64,000 nt of DNA from Lysobacterales bacterium (GTDB lineage: Bacteria; Pseudomonadota; Gammaproteobacteria; Xanthomonadales; SZUA-5). This document shows positions 16,885 to 24,528 of the stretch, piece by piece (the stretch's first letter is position 1; the number at the start of each line of letters is the position of its first letter). Under the pieces are notes generated by a model. That model did not search any database. It was not told the origin of the DNA and worked only from the letters and a program-made list of their open reading frames with translations. The stretch spans positions 1-64,000 of the forward strand of contig JALHRS010000019.1 of assembly GCA_022841325.1 (NCBI GenBank). Reading direction: 5' to 3'. Both the position numbers and the translations under genes were made by a program.

Positions 16885-18351
16885 GTGCGCAACTCGGATC
16901 TGGCTGGACGCCCATCTGGCGGCTTTTCGCGCCCGGCGCTGATGTTCTGCGCGCTGGCGGCGGTCGCGCTTGCCGGCTGTGGCGGCCAGCGCGAGGAGCG
17001 CGCCGGTTTTCGCACCGGCAAGATCGATCGCGGCGCCGTGCAGGTGTCAATCTCCGCCACCGGCACCTTGCGTGCATTGTCGACCGTGGATGTGGGCACC
17101 CAGGTGTCCGGTCAGGTCGACAGCGTCGAAGTCGATTTCAACGACAGGGTCAGCAAGGGACAGGTCATTGCGCGCATCGATCCGGCCAACTTCCAGACCC
17201 GATTGACCCAGACCGAAGCCGATCTGGTCAGCGCCCGGGCCAGTCTGGTCGAGGCCCAGGCTGCGCTGAAACTGGCCGAGGCCGATCTCAAGCGCAAGCG
17301 CGATGTGGCCGCGCGCAAGCTGATTTCCGCCAGTGAACTGGACATTGCCATCGCCGCGCGTGATCAGGCCGCTGCCCGGGTGGGCTCGGCGCAGGCGGCG
17401 GTGAAGCAGCGCGCAGCCGGCGTGGCCGATGCCCAACTCGATGTCGAGTACGCATTGATCCGCTCGCCGGTCGATGGCGTCATCCTGCTGCGCAGCGTCG
17501 AGCCCGGCCAGACCGTAGCCGCGAGTTTCCAGACCCCGGTGCTGTTCCGCATCGCCGAGGATCTGACCCGGATGCAGATCGATCTGTCGATCGACGAATC
17601 CGATGTCGGCCAGATCCGCGAAGGCCTGCCGGTGAACTTCACGGTGGATGCCTACCCCGACCGCCAGTTCAGGGGCGAGGTGCACCAGGTCCGGCTGTCG
17701 GCGACCAATATCGCCAATGTGGTCACCTATCCGGTGGTGGTCGAGGTCAGCAATCCGGATCTGGCATTGCTGCCGGGCATGACCGCCAATGCCGAGATCG
17801 AGATTGCCCGGCGAGCTGATGTGCTGCGGGTGCCCAACGCGGCCTTGCGCTTCAAGCCTGAAGGCATGGAGGCACCCAGCGCCGGCATGGGCGGCGGCTC
17901 CATGGACGAGCTCGGACGCATAGCCGCCGGACTGTCACTGCGTCCCGAACAGCAGGCAGCGCTCGATCAGGTACTGGGCGCGATGCGCGAACGCATGGCC
18001 GCGCGACGCTCGGCCTCCGGTGGCGGCAGTGGAACTGGTGGCGGCGCTCCCGGTGCCGGCGGCCCGCCATCCGGCGGACCTACGCCGGAGATGCGCGAGC
18101 GCTGGCAGCGCATGTTCCGCGAGTCGCTGAGCCCCTTCCGCGACACCCTGGATGACACTCAGAAGCAGCAATGGGATCAGGCCCTGGAGCAACTCGGCAA
18201 GGCTCGCCGCGTGAATGTGTGGGTGCTGCGCGACGGCAAGCCGACAGCGGTGCCGCTGCGCGCCGGTGTGTCCGACGGTACCCACACCGAAATCGTCGGC
18301 GGTGACATCCAGGCCGACACCGAGGTGCTGGTCGGGATGTCGCGCTCATGA
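16885..18351 (+). CDS. MacA-like periplasmic adaptor lipoprotein with a Spy/LTxxQ-like insertion
   Basis: This adaptor of a MacAB-TolC-type exporter starts at GTG 16885 with GGAGAAG well placed upstream. It has a lipobox LAGC (Cys32). Then come the lipoyl/barrel-sandwich halves (VSISATGTLRALSTVDVGTQ and LIRSPVDGVILLRSVEPG) around a long alpha-hairpin, and the beta-barrel domain with NFTVDAYPDRQFRGEV. At 488 residues it is about 100 longer than usual. The excess is an insertion near residues 332-440, before the membrane-proximal end. The insertion contains LSLRPEQQAALDQVL, a Gly/Pro-rich linker and LDDTQKQQWDQALEQL, which resemble LTxxQ motifs of the Spy/CpxP chaperones. The ATPase and permease genes follow after a repeat-filled gap. 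Confidence 0.88.
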   Translation: MRNSDLAGRPSGGFSRPALMFCALAAVALAGCGGQREERAGFRTGKIDRGAVQVSISATGTLRALSTVDVGTQVSGQVDSVEVDFNDRVSKGQVIARIDPANFQTRLTQTEADLVSARASLVEAQAALKLAEADLKRKRDVAARKLISASELDIAIAARDQAAARVGSAQAAVKQRAAGVADAQLDVEYALIRSPVDGVILLRSVEPGQTVAASFQTPVLFRIAEDLTRMQIDLSIDESDVGQIREGLPVNFTVDAYPDRQFRGEVHQVRLSATNIANVVTYPVVVEVSNPDLALLPGMTANAEIEIARRADVLRVPNAALRFKPEGMEAPSAGMGGGSMDELGRIAAGLSLRPEQQAALDQVLGAMRERMAARRSASGGGSGTGGGAPGAGGPPSGGPTPEMRERWQRMFRESLSPFRDTLDDTQKQQWDQALEQLGKARRVNVWVLRDGKPTAVPLRAGVSDGTHTEIVGGDIQADTEVLVGMSRS

Positions 18352-18368
18352 GCGCACGCACTCAGCCG

Positions 18369-18603
18369 CTGTGGGAGCGGCTTCAGCCGCGATGCCGGAA
18401 AGCCACCCAGTTCACCCATCACCGCGCGGCGACCACGAGCCGGCGTCTTTGCGACCCCGGACTAGTTCCGGGAGAAGCCATCCAGAAGCACACTCTCAAG
18501 AGCACTGGATTGCTTCGTCACTGCGTTCCTCGCAATGACGCATCCATGAGTTCTGATCGCGGTGTCCGCAACCCCTCTATCGCGGATGAAGCCGCTCCCA
18601 CAG
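18369..18603. repeat. REP-bounded composite with family D core, inside the exporter operon
   Basis: The ends are CTGTGGGAGCGGCTTCAGCC and its near-exact inverted copy ending CCGCTCCCACAG. The core contains the family D repeat (about 18444-18545): TTTGCGACCCCGGAC, TGGATTGCTTCGTCAC and CTCGCAATGACGCAT. It separates the adaptor gene from the ATPase gene, which normally lie close together. Confidence 0.82.
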
Positions 18604-18649
18604 GCGCTGCTGCCACGGCGACTGGCATCACCAGCGGAGGTCCGCGCCC

Positions 18650-19330
18650 GTGGTGATTGAACTCCAGCATGTCGGCAAGACCTATTCCGAAGGCACGCCC
18701 GCTGAAGTCGTCGCGCTGCGTGACATCAACCTGCAGGTGGCGGCCGGAGAATTCCTGGCCATCATGGGTCCCTCGGGCTCGGGCAAGTCCACGCTGATGA
18801 ACCTGATCGGCTGCCTGGATGTGCCCAGCAGCGGTCGTTGCCTGTGCGATGGTGTCGATGTCGCCAGTCTGGACGCGACGGGCCGGGCCCGCCTGCGACT
18901 GGACAAGCTCGGCTTCGTGTTCCAGGGCTTCCATCTGCTCACCCGCATGAGCGCGCTCGACAATGTGATGCTGCCGCTGGCCTATGCCGGCGTGCCCCGC
19001 GCCGAGCGTCGGCGCATGGGCGAAGCCGCGCTGAAGGATGTGGGACTGGCCGAGCGCGCCGCGCATCGCCCCAGCGAACTCTCCGGCGGCCAGCAGCAGC
19101 GCGTGGCCATTGCCCGTGCGCTGATCAATCGTCCCCCGATCCTGTTGGCCGACGAACCCACTGGCGCGCTGGATACCCGCACCGGTCACGACATCCTGAC
19201 CCTGTTCAAGCGTCTGCAGATGGCCGGCCACACCATCATACTGATCACTCATGATCCGCAGGTGGCGGAAGCCGCCGACCGCGTCGTGCACATCCGCGAC
19301 GGACAACTGATCGAGGAGCTGGCCGCATGA
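18650..19330 (+). CDS. MacB-type ABC transporter ATP-binding subunit
   Basis: This is a 226-residue ATPase of the LolD/MacB/FtsE group, powering a mechanotransmission-type exporter at the inner membrane. It has Walker [11 protein letters not shown]-loop FVFQGFHLL, signature [15 protein letters not shown], Walker [13 protein letters not shown] and the switch His in ITHD. The start is GTG 18650 with GGAGG nine bases upstream. The stop overlaps the start of the permease by four bases (ATGA at 19327), so the two are translationally coupled. In classic MacB these two halves are one polypeptide; here they are split. Confidence 0.95.
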   Translation: MVIELQHVGKTYSEGTPAEVVALRDINLQVAAGEFLAIMGPSGSGKSTLMNLIGCLDVPSSGRCLCDGVDVASLDATGRARLRLDKLGFVFQGFHLLTRMSALDNVMLPLAYAGVPRAERRRMGEAALKDVGLAERAAHRPSELSGGQQQRVAIARALINRPPILLADEPTGALDTRTGHDILTLFKRLQMAGHTIILITHDPQVAEAADRVVHIRDGQLIEELAA

Positions 19331-20619
19331 ACCGGGACGAAGTCATCAGCGGTGCCTGGCCCAGGACTGGCAAGCCGCGGCGCATGGGGTGGTTCGATGT
19401 ACTGGAAATGGCGCTGTTCGCGGTGCGCGGCAACTGGATGCGCAGCGTGCTCACCGCGCTCGGCGTGATCATCGGCATTGCCGCCGTGATCGTCATGGTC
19501 TCGGTCGGTCAGGGCACCCAGGCCGAGCTGGATCGCACCATTGCCAACCTCGGCAGCAATCGCATCGAGATCTGGGGCGGCACCAGTCGCTCCGGCGGTG
19601 TCCGCGGCGGCGCCGGCAGCGCCAGCTCACTCACCGATGGCGATATCGAAGCGATCCGTCGCGACGTTGCTGAAGTCCAGTATGTCGCCGGGCAGATCCG
19701 CGGTGGCACCCAGGTGGTCAACGCCGAGGAAAACTGGAACACCCAGTGGATCGGCATCCAGCCCGACTACTTCCCGACCAATGGCTGGGAGGTCGAGCTG
19801 GGCTCGCGCTTCGAAGACCGCGATTACAGTGCGGCCGCCAAGCATGTGCTGATCGGGACCACGGTGCGCGACAAGCTGTTCGGCGCCAGCGATCCGATCG
19901 GCGCCAGCATCCGTGTTGGCCGCGTGCCCTTCACCGTCATCGGCGTACTCAAGAGCAAGGGCCAGAGCGGCTGGGGCGGTGACCAGGACGATGTGATCAT
20001 GGTGCCGCTGGAAACCGCCAGACGGCGTCTGGCCGGGCCGATGTCGCTGCCGCCGGGCGCGGTGCAATCGATCTCGGTGGGTACCGCCAGCGCCGAAGAC
20101 CTGGCCCCGGCCGAGCGCCAGATCAACGAATTGCTGCGCCAGCGCCACAAGATCGCCCCCGGCGCCGACGATGATTTCACCGTGCGCAATCTCACCGAGA
20201 TCGTGTCGGCACGCACCCAGACCACCCGGTTGATGTCGCTGCTGCTGGGCGCCGTGGCCACCATCTCGCTGATCGTCGGCGGCATCGGCATCATGAACAT
20301 CATGCTGGTCTCGGTGACCGAGCGCATCCGCGAAATCGGCCTGCGCATGGCAGTAGGCGCAGGGCCCCGCGAAATCCAGCTGCAGTTCCTGGCCGAAGCC
20401 ATGCTGATCTCGCTGGCCGGCGGCATCATCGGCATCACGCTCGGGATCGTTGGCACGCTGCTCGCGGCCAAGTTCGGCGCCCTGCCGATAGAGCTCAATG
20501 CGCAGGTCATCGCCCTTGCCACCGGGTTCGCGGTGGCTACCGGACTGTTCTTCGGCTACTACCCGGCGCGCAAGGCCAGCCGGCTGGACCCGATCGAGGC
20601 GCTTAGACATCAGGGATGA
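19327..20619 (+). CDS. MacB-type ABC transporter permease (FtsX family)
   Basis: This is a 430-residue inner-membrane permease with the MacB topology: one helix near residues 38-60 (SVLTALGVIIGIAAVIVMV), a periplasmic domain of about 230 residues, and three C-terminal helices. These include ISLIVGGIGIMNIMLVSVTE, the conserved IREIGLRMAVGA coupling segment, and a final RKASRLDPIEALRHQ. With the adaptor at 16885 and the ATPase it forms an inner-membrane export complex that probably uses a TolC-like channel encoded elsewhere. Family members export lipoproteins, peptides, toxins or antibiotics; the substrate here is unknown. Confidence 0.94.
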   Translation: MNRDEVISGAWPRTGKPRRMGWFDVLEMALFAVRGNWMRSVLTALGVIIGIAAVIVMVSVGQGTQAELDRTIANLGSNRIEIWGGTSRSGGVRGGAGSASSLTDGDIEAIRRDVAEVQYVAGQIRGGTQVVNAEENWNTQWIGIQPDYFPTNGWEVELGSRFEDRDYSAAAKHVLIGTTVRDKLFGASDPIGASIRVGRVPFTVIGVLKSKGQSGWGGDQDDVIMVPLETARRRLAGPMSLPPGAVQSISVGTASAEDLAPAERQINELLRQRHKIAPGADDDFTVRNLTEIVSARTQTTRLMSLLLGAVATISLIVGGIGIMNIMLVSVTERIREIGLRMAVGAGPREIQLQFLAEAMLISLAGGIIGITLGIVGTLLAAKFGALPIELNAQVIALATGFAVATGLFFGYYPARKASRLDPIEALRHQG

Positions 20620-20627
20620 GGGCGGGT

Positions 20628-20690
20628 TTGTTGGTTGCTGGTTGCTGGTTGCTGGTCAAGCCCGGTTCACGCCGAGGCGCGGAGTTGGGG
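20628..20690. repeat. Half of a family B long inverted-repeat element
   Basis: TTGGTTGCTGGTTGCTGG is followed by TCAAGCCCGGTTCACGCCGA and GGCGCGGAG. It matches the right arm of the element at 21968-22217 read in reverse, but no complementary arm follows, so it looks truncated. Confidence 0.65.
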
Positions 20691-20740
20691 GCATCGGGGC
20701 GGGTCATGTAGCTCGCGCCACGACGCACCAGCCGCCATCG

Positions 20741-20764
20741 GTGGGAGCGGACTCTGTCCGCGAT
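20741..20764. repeat. REP-like palindrome
   Basis: GGTGGGAGCGGACTCTGTCC is followed by GCGA, a solo REP of the same type as 10779-10804. Confidence 0.7.
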
Positions 20765-20899
20765 GCTCTTGCGGGTCCAGGCTGGGCCTCGGCAAGGCGA
20801 GAAATGCGCTCGTGCAGCCCCAGACTTACGTCGGTATCTGCCAGCCAAGGTGGGCTACCGTCGGAATTGCTGCGCAGCACTTCCGATGGAACCATGCTG

Positions 20900-21055
20900 C
20901 GTCATTGCGAGCCCGAGTGTCGGCCCGACACTGCCTACGGGCCATGAATTGGCGTCTTTGCGACCCCGGACTTGATCCGGCGGGAAGCAATCCAGAGGCA
21001 CAGCGGCGAAATCACTGGATTGCTTCGTCGCTGTGCTCCTCGCAATGACGCATTA
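20900..21055. repeat. Dispersed repeat family D, copy 2
   Basis: It contains GTCATTGCGAGC, GACACTGCCTACGGGCCATG, GACCCCGGACTTGATCCGG, AAGCAATCCAG, TGGATTGCTTCGTCGCTG and CTCGCAATGACGCATTAA. The parts recur in the same order, inverted, at 41185-41516 and partly at 18444-18545. Confidence 0.8.
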
Positions 21056-21189
21056 ATAACTTACGGCATGGGTTCATGGAGAGCCACCGAAATCGGCCCA
21101 AAAAAGTGGCTCGCAATGTCGCATCAACAAGATCTGCGCCCCGACCGCTATGCTGCGCACAGACTTTGCAGGGCCAGACACTGATATCC

Positions 21190-21969
21190 ATGACCGAAAC
21201 AGATCAAGGCAGCACGCGGGCGGAACCGGACGAAGCCGAAGACGCCGATTTTGACCAGCCCTCGTTTCCCAGCGGGCTTTCGCGCCGCGACATTGCCGCC
21301 GGGCGGGATTTCTGGCTGGGCCATGTGCACGCCCGGGGCGGCCTGCGCTTCGATGCACTGGATGGATTCCTCACCGCGCTCAGCGTGCTGCCACACCCGC
21401 CGCTGCCGGATCGATGGATGGCCCTGGTGCTCGGAGAAGAACTGGCCAGCGCGCGCGCTTCGGAACGCGAGGAAGCCGTGGCCTGGATGTTCCGCATGGC
21501 CACCCACATCGGCCAGCGCGTGCGCCTGGATCCAGCCGAGCATCAGTCCGCGCTGCTGCCCGAGTTCGACTTCTTCCCCGCCGATGACAGCGAGACCGAA
21601 GAACAGGCCGAACAACGTACCGCCCGATCCTGGTCAGCCGGTGCCGCCAGCGCGCTGGCGCTGGATCCGGCAGGCGTCGAGGACATGATGCGCAACGAGG
21701 CCCTGCGCGCGGAACTGGCGCCCTTCGTGTTGCTGGGACGCGACGGCGATGACGACGCTCACAGCTACACCCGCAAGGAACGCCTGCGCCTGATGCGCGC
21801 CGCCGCCTGGGGCGCGCATCGTTTGTGGAAACACTATCAGCCGATCCGCGAGGGCGGCGGCCTGCGCCAAAAGCCGGTGCGCGTCGCCGACAGCCCTGGA
21901 CGTAACGATCCCTGTCCCTGCGGCAGCGGCCGCAAGTTCAAGGTCTGCCATGGGGCGACACACCATTGA
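21190..21969 (+). CDS. YecA/UPF0149-family protein with C-terminal SEC-C zinc motif
   Basis: This 259-residue cytoplasmic protein starts at ATG 21190 and has an acidic N-terminal tail. The UPF0149 helical domain (residues about 40-190) includes the family landmark LRFDALDGFLTALSVLP. It ends in a SEC-C zinc-binding motif, GRNDPCPCGSGRKFKVCHG, the same motif by which SecA binds SecB and ribosomes. Such YecA-like proteins are thought to bind ribosomes or act in protein quality control, but the role of this one is not established. Its neighbours are unrelated. Confidence 0.85.
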   Translation: MTETDQGSTRAEPDEAEDADFDQPSFPSGLSRRDIAAGRDFWLGHVHARGGLRFDALDGFLTALSVLPHPPLPDRWMALVLGEELASARASEREEAVAWMFRMATHIGQRVRLDPAEHQSALLPEFDFFPADDSETEEQAEQRTARSWSAGAASALALDPAGVEDMMRNEALRAELAPFVLLGRDGDDDAHSYTRKERLRLMRAAAWGAHRLWKHYQPIREGGGLRQKPVRVADSPGRNDPCPCGSGRKFKVCHGATHH

Positions 21970-22217
21970 GTTGGTTGTCGGTTGTTGGAAGAGCGGGCTC
22001 ACGCGGAGACGCGGAGGACGCGGAGAAGAGCAAGGCAAGCGAGAAACGGTGATTCTTGCTCATGATGCAAGAGCGTCCAGACAAGTCTGGACCTACAACT
22101 GCAAAAGCCCGGGCTGCTGCGCGGGCAACGATTCCGCTCTTCTCCGCGCCCTCCGCGTCTCCGCGTGAACCGGCTCTTTCCAACAACCAACAACCAACAA
22201 CCGACAACCAACAACCT
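21968..22217. repeat. Family B element with long inverted arms and a nested family E palindrome
   Basis: The left arm reads TTGGTTGTCGGTTGTTGG, then AGAGCGGGCTCACGCGGAGA and CGCGGAGGACGCGGAGAA. The right arm, inverted, carries the same blocks, with heptad repeats CCAACAA (22180-22217). The loop holds one family E palindrome, GTCCAGACAAGTCTGGAC (22075-22092), so one repeat family appears inserted in another. Confidence 0.8.
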
Positions 22218-22222
22218 GGGCC

Positions 22223-23278
22223 TCAGCCCCGTTCCAGCAACTTGCGCAGATCGATCAGCGCGGCGTTGGCGCGGGAGATGTAGTTGGCCATGACCAGGCT
22301 ATGGTTGGCGAAGAAACCGTAACCGCCGCCGTTGAGGATCATCGGACTGTAGACCGGTGACTGCGCTTCTTCCAGTTCGCGGATGATCTGCTTGACGCTG
22401 ATGACCGCGTTCTTGTCCTGCAGCACCGGGCGGAAATCGCGCTCGATGGCTTTCAGCAGATGCAGCAGAGCCCAGGTGGCGCCGCGGGCTTCGTAGAAGA
22501 CGTTGTCGATCTCCATCCACGGCGTGCGTGTGATCACCACCGATGGCGCCTGCGTGGATTGTTGCGCCGAGCCCTCGTTGGCCAGATCGGTATTGATCCT
22601 CACCTGACCCACGCTGGTCGACAGCCGCTGCGACAGCGAGCCCATCTGCTTCTCCACCAGCACCAGCCACGACACCAGATTGTCGGCGCGTACATAGAAC
22701 TGGGCGTTAAACTCGTCCTCGTCAGCCAGGCGCGTCAGGTAGGCCTCCAGGTGCTCGATGCCCTCGCGATACTGGGCCTCGCTGGAGGGCAGCATCCAGT
22801 GATCGTTGCTGTAGGCGAACAGCGGCTGGGCCTCGCGCAGATCCTTGTCGTCTTCGGACTGGCTCTGCGAGCGCGAAAAATCGTTGCGCAGCGACAGTGT
22901 GAAATCCCGGATCTGCTGCAGTACGCCGAACTCCCATTCCGGGATGTTGTCCATCAACACGCCTGGAGGCGCAATGTCATTCGACAGGTAGCCGCCGGGC
23001 TTCTCCAGCATGGTCTCGGCAACCTTGATCACCGTCGACACGCTGATGTAGCCCGGGACGATCTTCTGGCCAGCGGCCTTGGCGCGCGCTTCGGCGCCTG
23101 CCTGAACCTTGAACGGAGCCGGTTCGGCGGTCCACCACAGCATCAGCACCACCACCACCAGCAGGTAGACCGCGAGCAGCACCAGCAAGCCGCGACCCCA
23201 CCAGCTGCGTGCCTTCGGCACCTTGTCAGCTGAACCCAATGGCGGCAGAGCGAGATCTGGACTTTGCATGATTGGCAT
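22223..23278 (-). CDS. DUF2333 family membrane-anchored protein
   Basis: This 351-residue protein is anchored by one N-terminal helix (residues about 29-50, LLVLLAVYLLVVVVLMLWW) with the rest periplasmic. The mature part starts with APFKVQAGAEARAKAAGQKI, VPGYISVSTVIKVAETML and GGYLSNDIAPP, the conserved opening of the DUF2333 family of gammaproteobacteria. No catalytic motif is visible. The start could be ATG 23278 or 23269. It lies last in a minus-strand group with a beta-lactamase-like hydrolase, a secreted hypothetical protein and an APC permease. Its function is unknown. Confidence 0.85.
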   Translation of the reverse strand: MPIMQSPDLALPPLGSADKVPKARSWWGRGLLVLLAVYLLVVVVLMLWWTAEPAPFKVQAGAEARAKAAGQKIVPGYISVSTVIKVAETMLEKPGGYLSNDIAPPGVLMDNIPEWEFGVLQQIRDFTLSLRNDFSRSQSQSEDDKDLREAQPLFAYSNDHWMLPSSEAQYREGIEHLEAYLTRLADEDEFNAQFYVRADNLVSWLVLVEKQMGSLSQRLSTSVGQVRINTDLANEGSAQQSTQAPSVVITRTPWMEIDNVFYEARGATWALLHLLKAIERDFRPVLQDKNAVISVKQIIRELEEAQSPVYSPMILNGGGYGFFANHSLVMANYISRANAALIDLRKLLERG

Positions 23279-23304
23279 CCTCGAAGGCTAAAGCCCATCC
23301 TAAC

Positions 23305-24528
23305 TCAGCCAGCCTTCACTGCCACTGAGTGCGAGTGCGGGTGGGCGCGCTCGTAGGCGAGCACGGCCGCCCCCAGTTCGCGCAGAAAGGGGCGGCCGAT
23401 CTCCTGGTAGGCGTAATGCCCGTCATTGAGCACGCCGTCGCGGTCCACGAACAGTACCGCGCTCAGGGCGAAGGCGCTGCCGCTCACCGTGTCCTGCACC
23501 AGGGCGCTGTCGCCGATGTAGCCGTAGGATTCGGCGTTCTTGCTGGCGATGGACAAGGATGGCGGCAAGCGCCCGTTGGCATCGACCGGTATCAGCCACT
23601 TGCTGTGGTCATCGCGAAAATCAGCAGCCGGATAACGTGGATCCGGGCACGCACGCGGGGTCATGCGCAGGATCGCTGCCAGCTGCGCCCGCATCGTCAC
23701 ATCCAGGGCAAGACTGGGCTGATCGTCCACCGCGCCGCCACAGCCCAGTTCCAGCGTCATCCGGTGCACATCGGGCAGCGGCATGAAATTCGAGGTGCTG
23801 AAGTCATGGGCAGCTTCGATTCGAAGGCCGTTCTCCATCCAGGCCCGACCCTTCAGCGCCGCGCCATGCGGAAAACGCTGGGCGCGCTCATGGGCGATGG
23901 CAGGCGTTGATGCCCGCAACCGCCCGCCGGCACCGATCAGGCGCGCGGCCAGCTTGCCCGCAGACCGGCCAGCACAACCCAGCCGGGCACCGAGGCGACA
24001 GTCGCGATAACCGAGTTCGAGCAGGCGCTGATGCAGGGCATCACTGCCGATCAGTTCATAGAGGGCGTTGTAGGCGCGGTTGTCGCTGACCACCAGCATC
24101 GCCCGCAACAGTCGCAGCAACGGCCAGCCATCCGTCTCCGCCGCCGGCAAGGGCGCGCAGGCGCCGCGACGATCCAGAACCAGTCGCAGCGCCGGCAGCT
24201 GCTGCGACAGCTGCGATTTGCTGAGGAACTCGCCGATCAGCGCCGCCAGTGGCAACTTGACGAAACTGGCTGCGGCAAACCAGCGTTCCCGCTGAACACC
24301 GTACTGATATCGCGCCTGCACTCGCCATTGGCCGCTGCCCGCTGGCGCCAGTCGGGTCCAGAGGATCTGCGGCTCGAAGGACCGGGCCTCGGCCAATACC
24401 CGCCGCAGCGTGGGCCCGGCACCGTTCAGCAAGTCCGGCAACGGATCGCCATCGACGGACCCAGTGGCCCGCAGCGGCCCGGCACAGGCGCCGAGGCCCA
24501 GCGCCGCAAGCGCGTCACGGCGACGCAT
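23305..24528 (-). CDS. Class A beta-lactamase-like serine hydrolase, exported
   Basis: Starting at ATG 24528 this is a 407-residue exported protein with a twin-arginine-like N-terminus (MRRRDALAALGLGACAG). It has the penicillin-recognising fold motifs: Ser-x-x-Lys as ASFVK (Ser88-Lys91) and SDN at 148-150 (VVSDNRAYN). A clear KTG box is missing; SKWLIP or similar may occupy that region. Proteins of this beta-lactamase2-like type include peptidoglycan-related esterases and peptidases as well as lactamases, so drug resistance should not be assumed. The start overlaps the end of the upstream gene by 14 bases. Confidence 0.75.
   Translation of the reverse strand: MRRRDALAALGLGACAGPLRATGSVDGDPLPDLLNGAGPTLRRVLAEARSFEPQILWTRLAPAGSGQWRVQARYQYGVQRERWFAAASFVKLPLAALIGEFLSKSQLSQQLPALRLVLDRRGACAPLPAAETDGWPLLRLLRAMLVVSDNRAYNALYELIGSDALHQRLLELGYRDCRLGARLGCAGRSAGKLAARLIGAGGRLRASTPAIAHERAQRFPHGAALKGRAWMENGLRIEAAHDFSTSNFMPLPDVHRMTLELGCGGAVDDQPSLALDVTMRAQLAAILRMTPRACPDPRYPAADFRDDHSKWLIPVDANGRLPPSLSIASKNAESYGYIGDSALVQDTVSGSAFALSAVLFVDRDGVLNDGHYAYQEIGRPFLRELGAAVLAYERAHPHSHSVAVKAG

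Larger units (their letters stand above)
20620..21189. other. Gene-free interval filled with repeats
   Basis: About 570 bases hold a half family B element (20628-20690), a REP-like palindrome (20741-20764) and family D sequence (about 20900-21055). The last 130 bases upstream of the SEC-C gene show no feature I recognise. Confidence 0.7.

Noticed and set aside
20628-22217. A CRISPR array suggested by the short repeated heptads
   Set aside because: The repeats are 7 bases, contiguous and lack unique spacers; they are arms of inverted-repeat elements.
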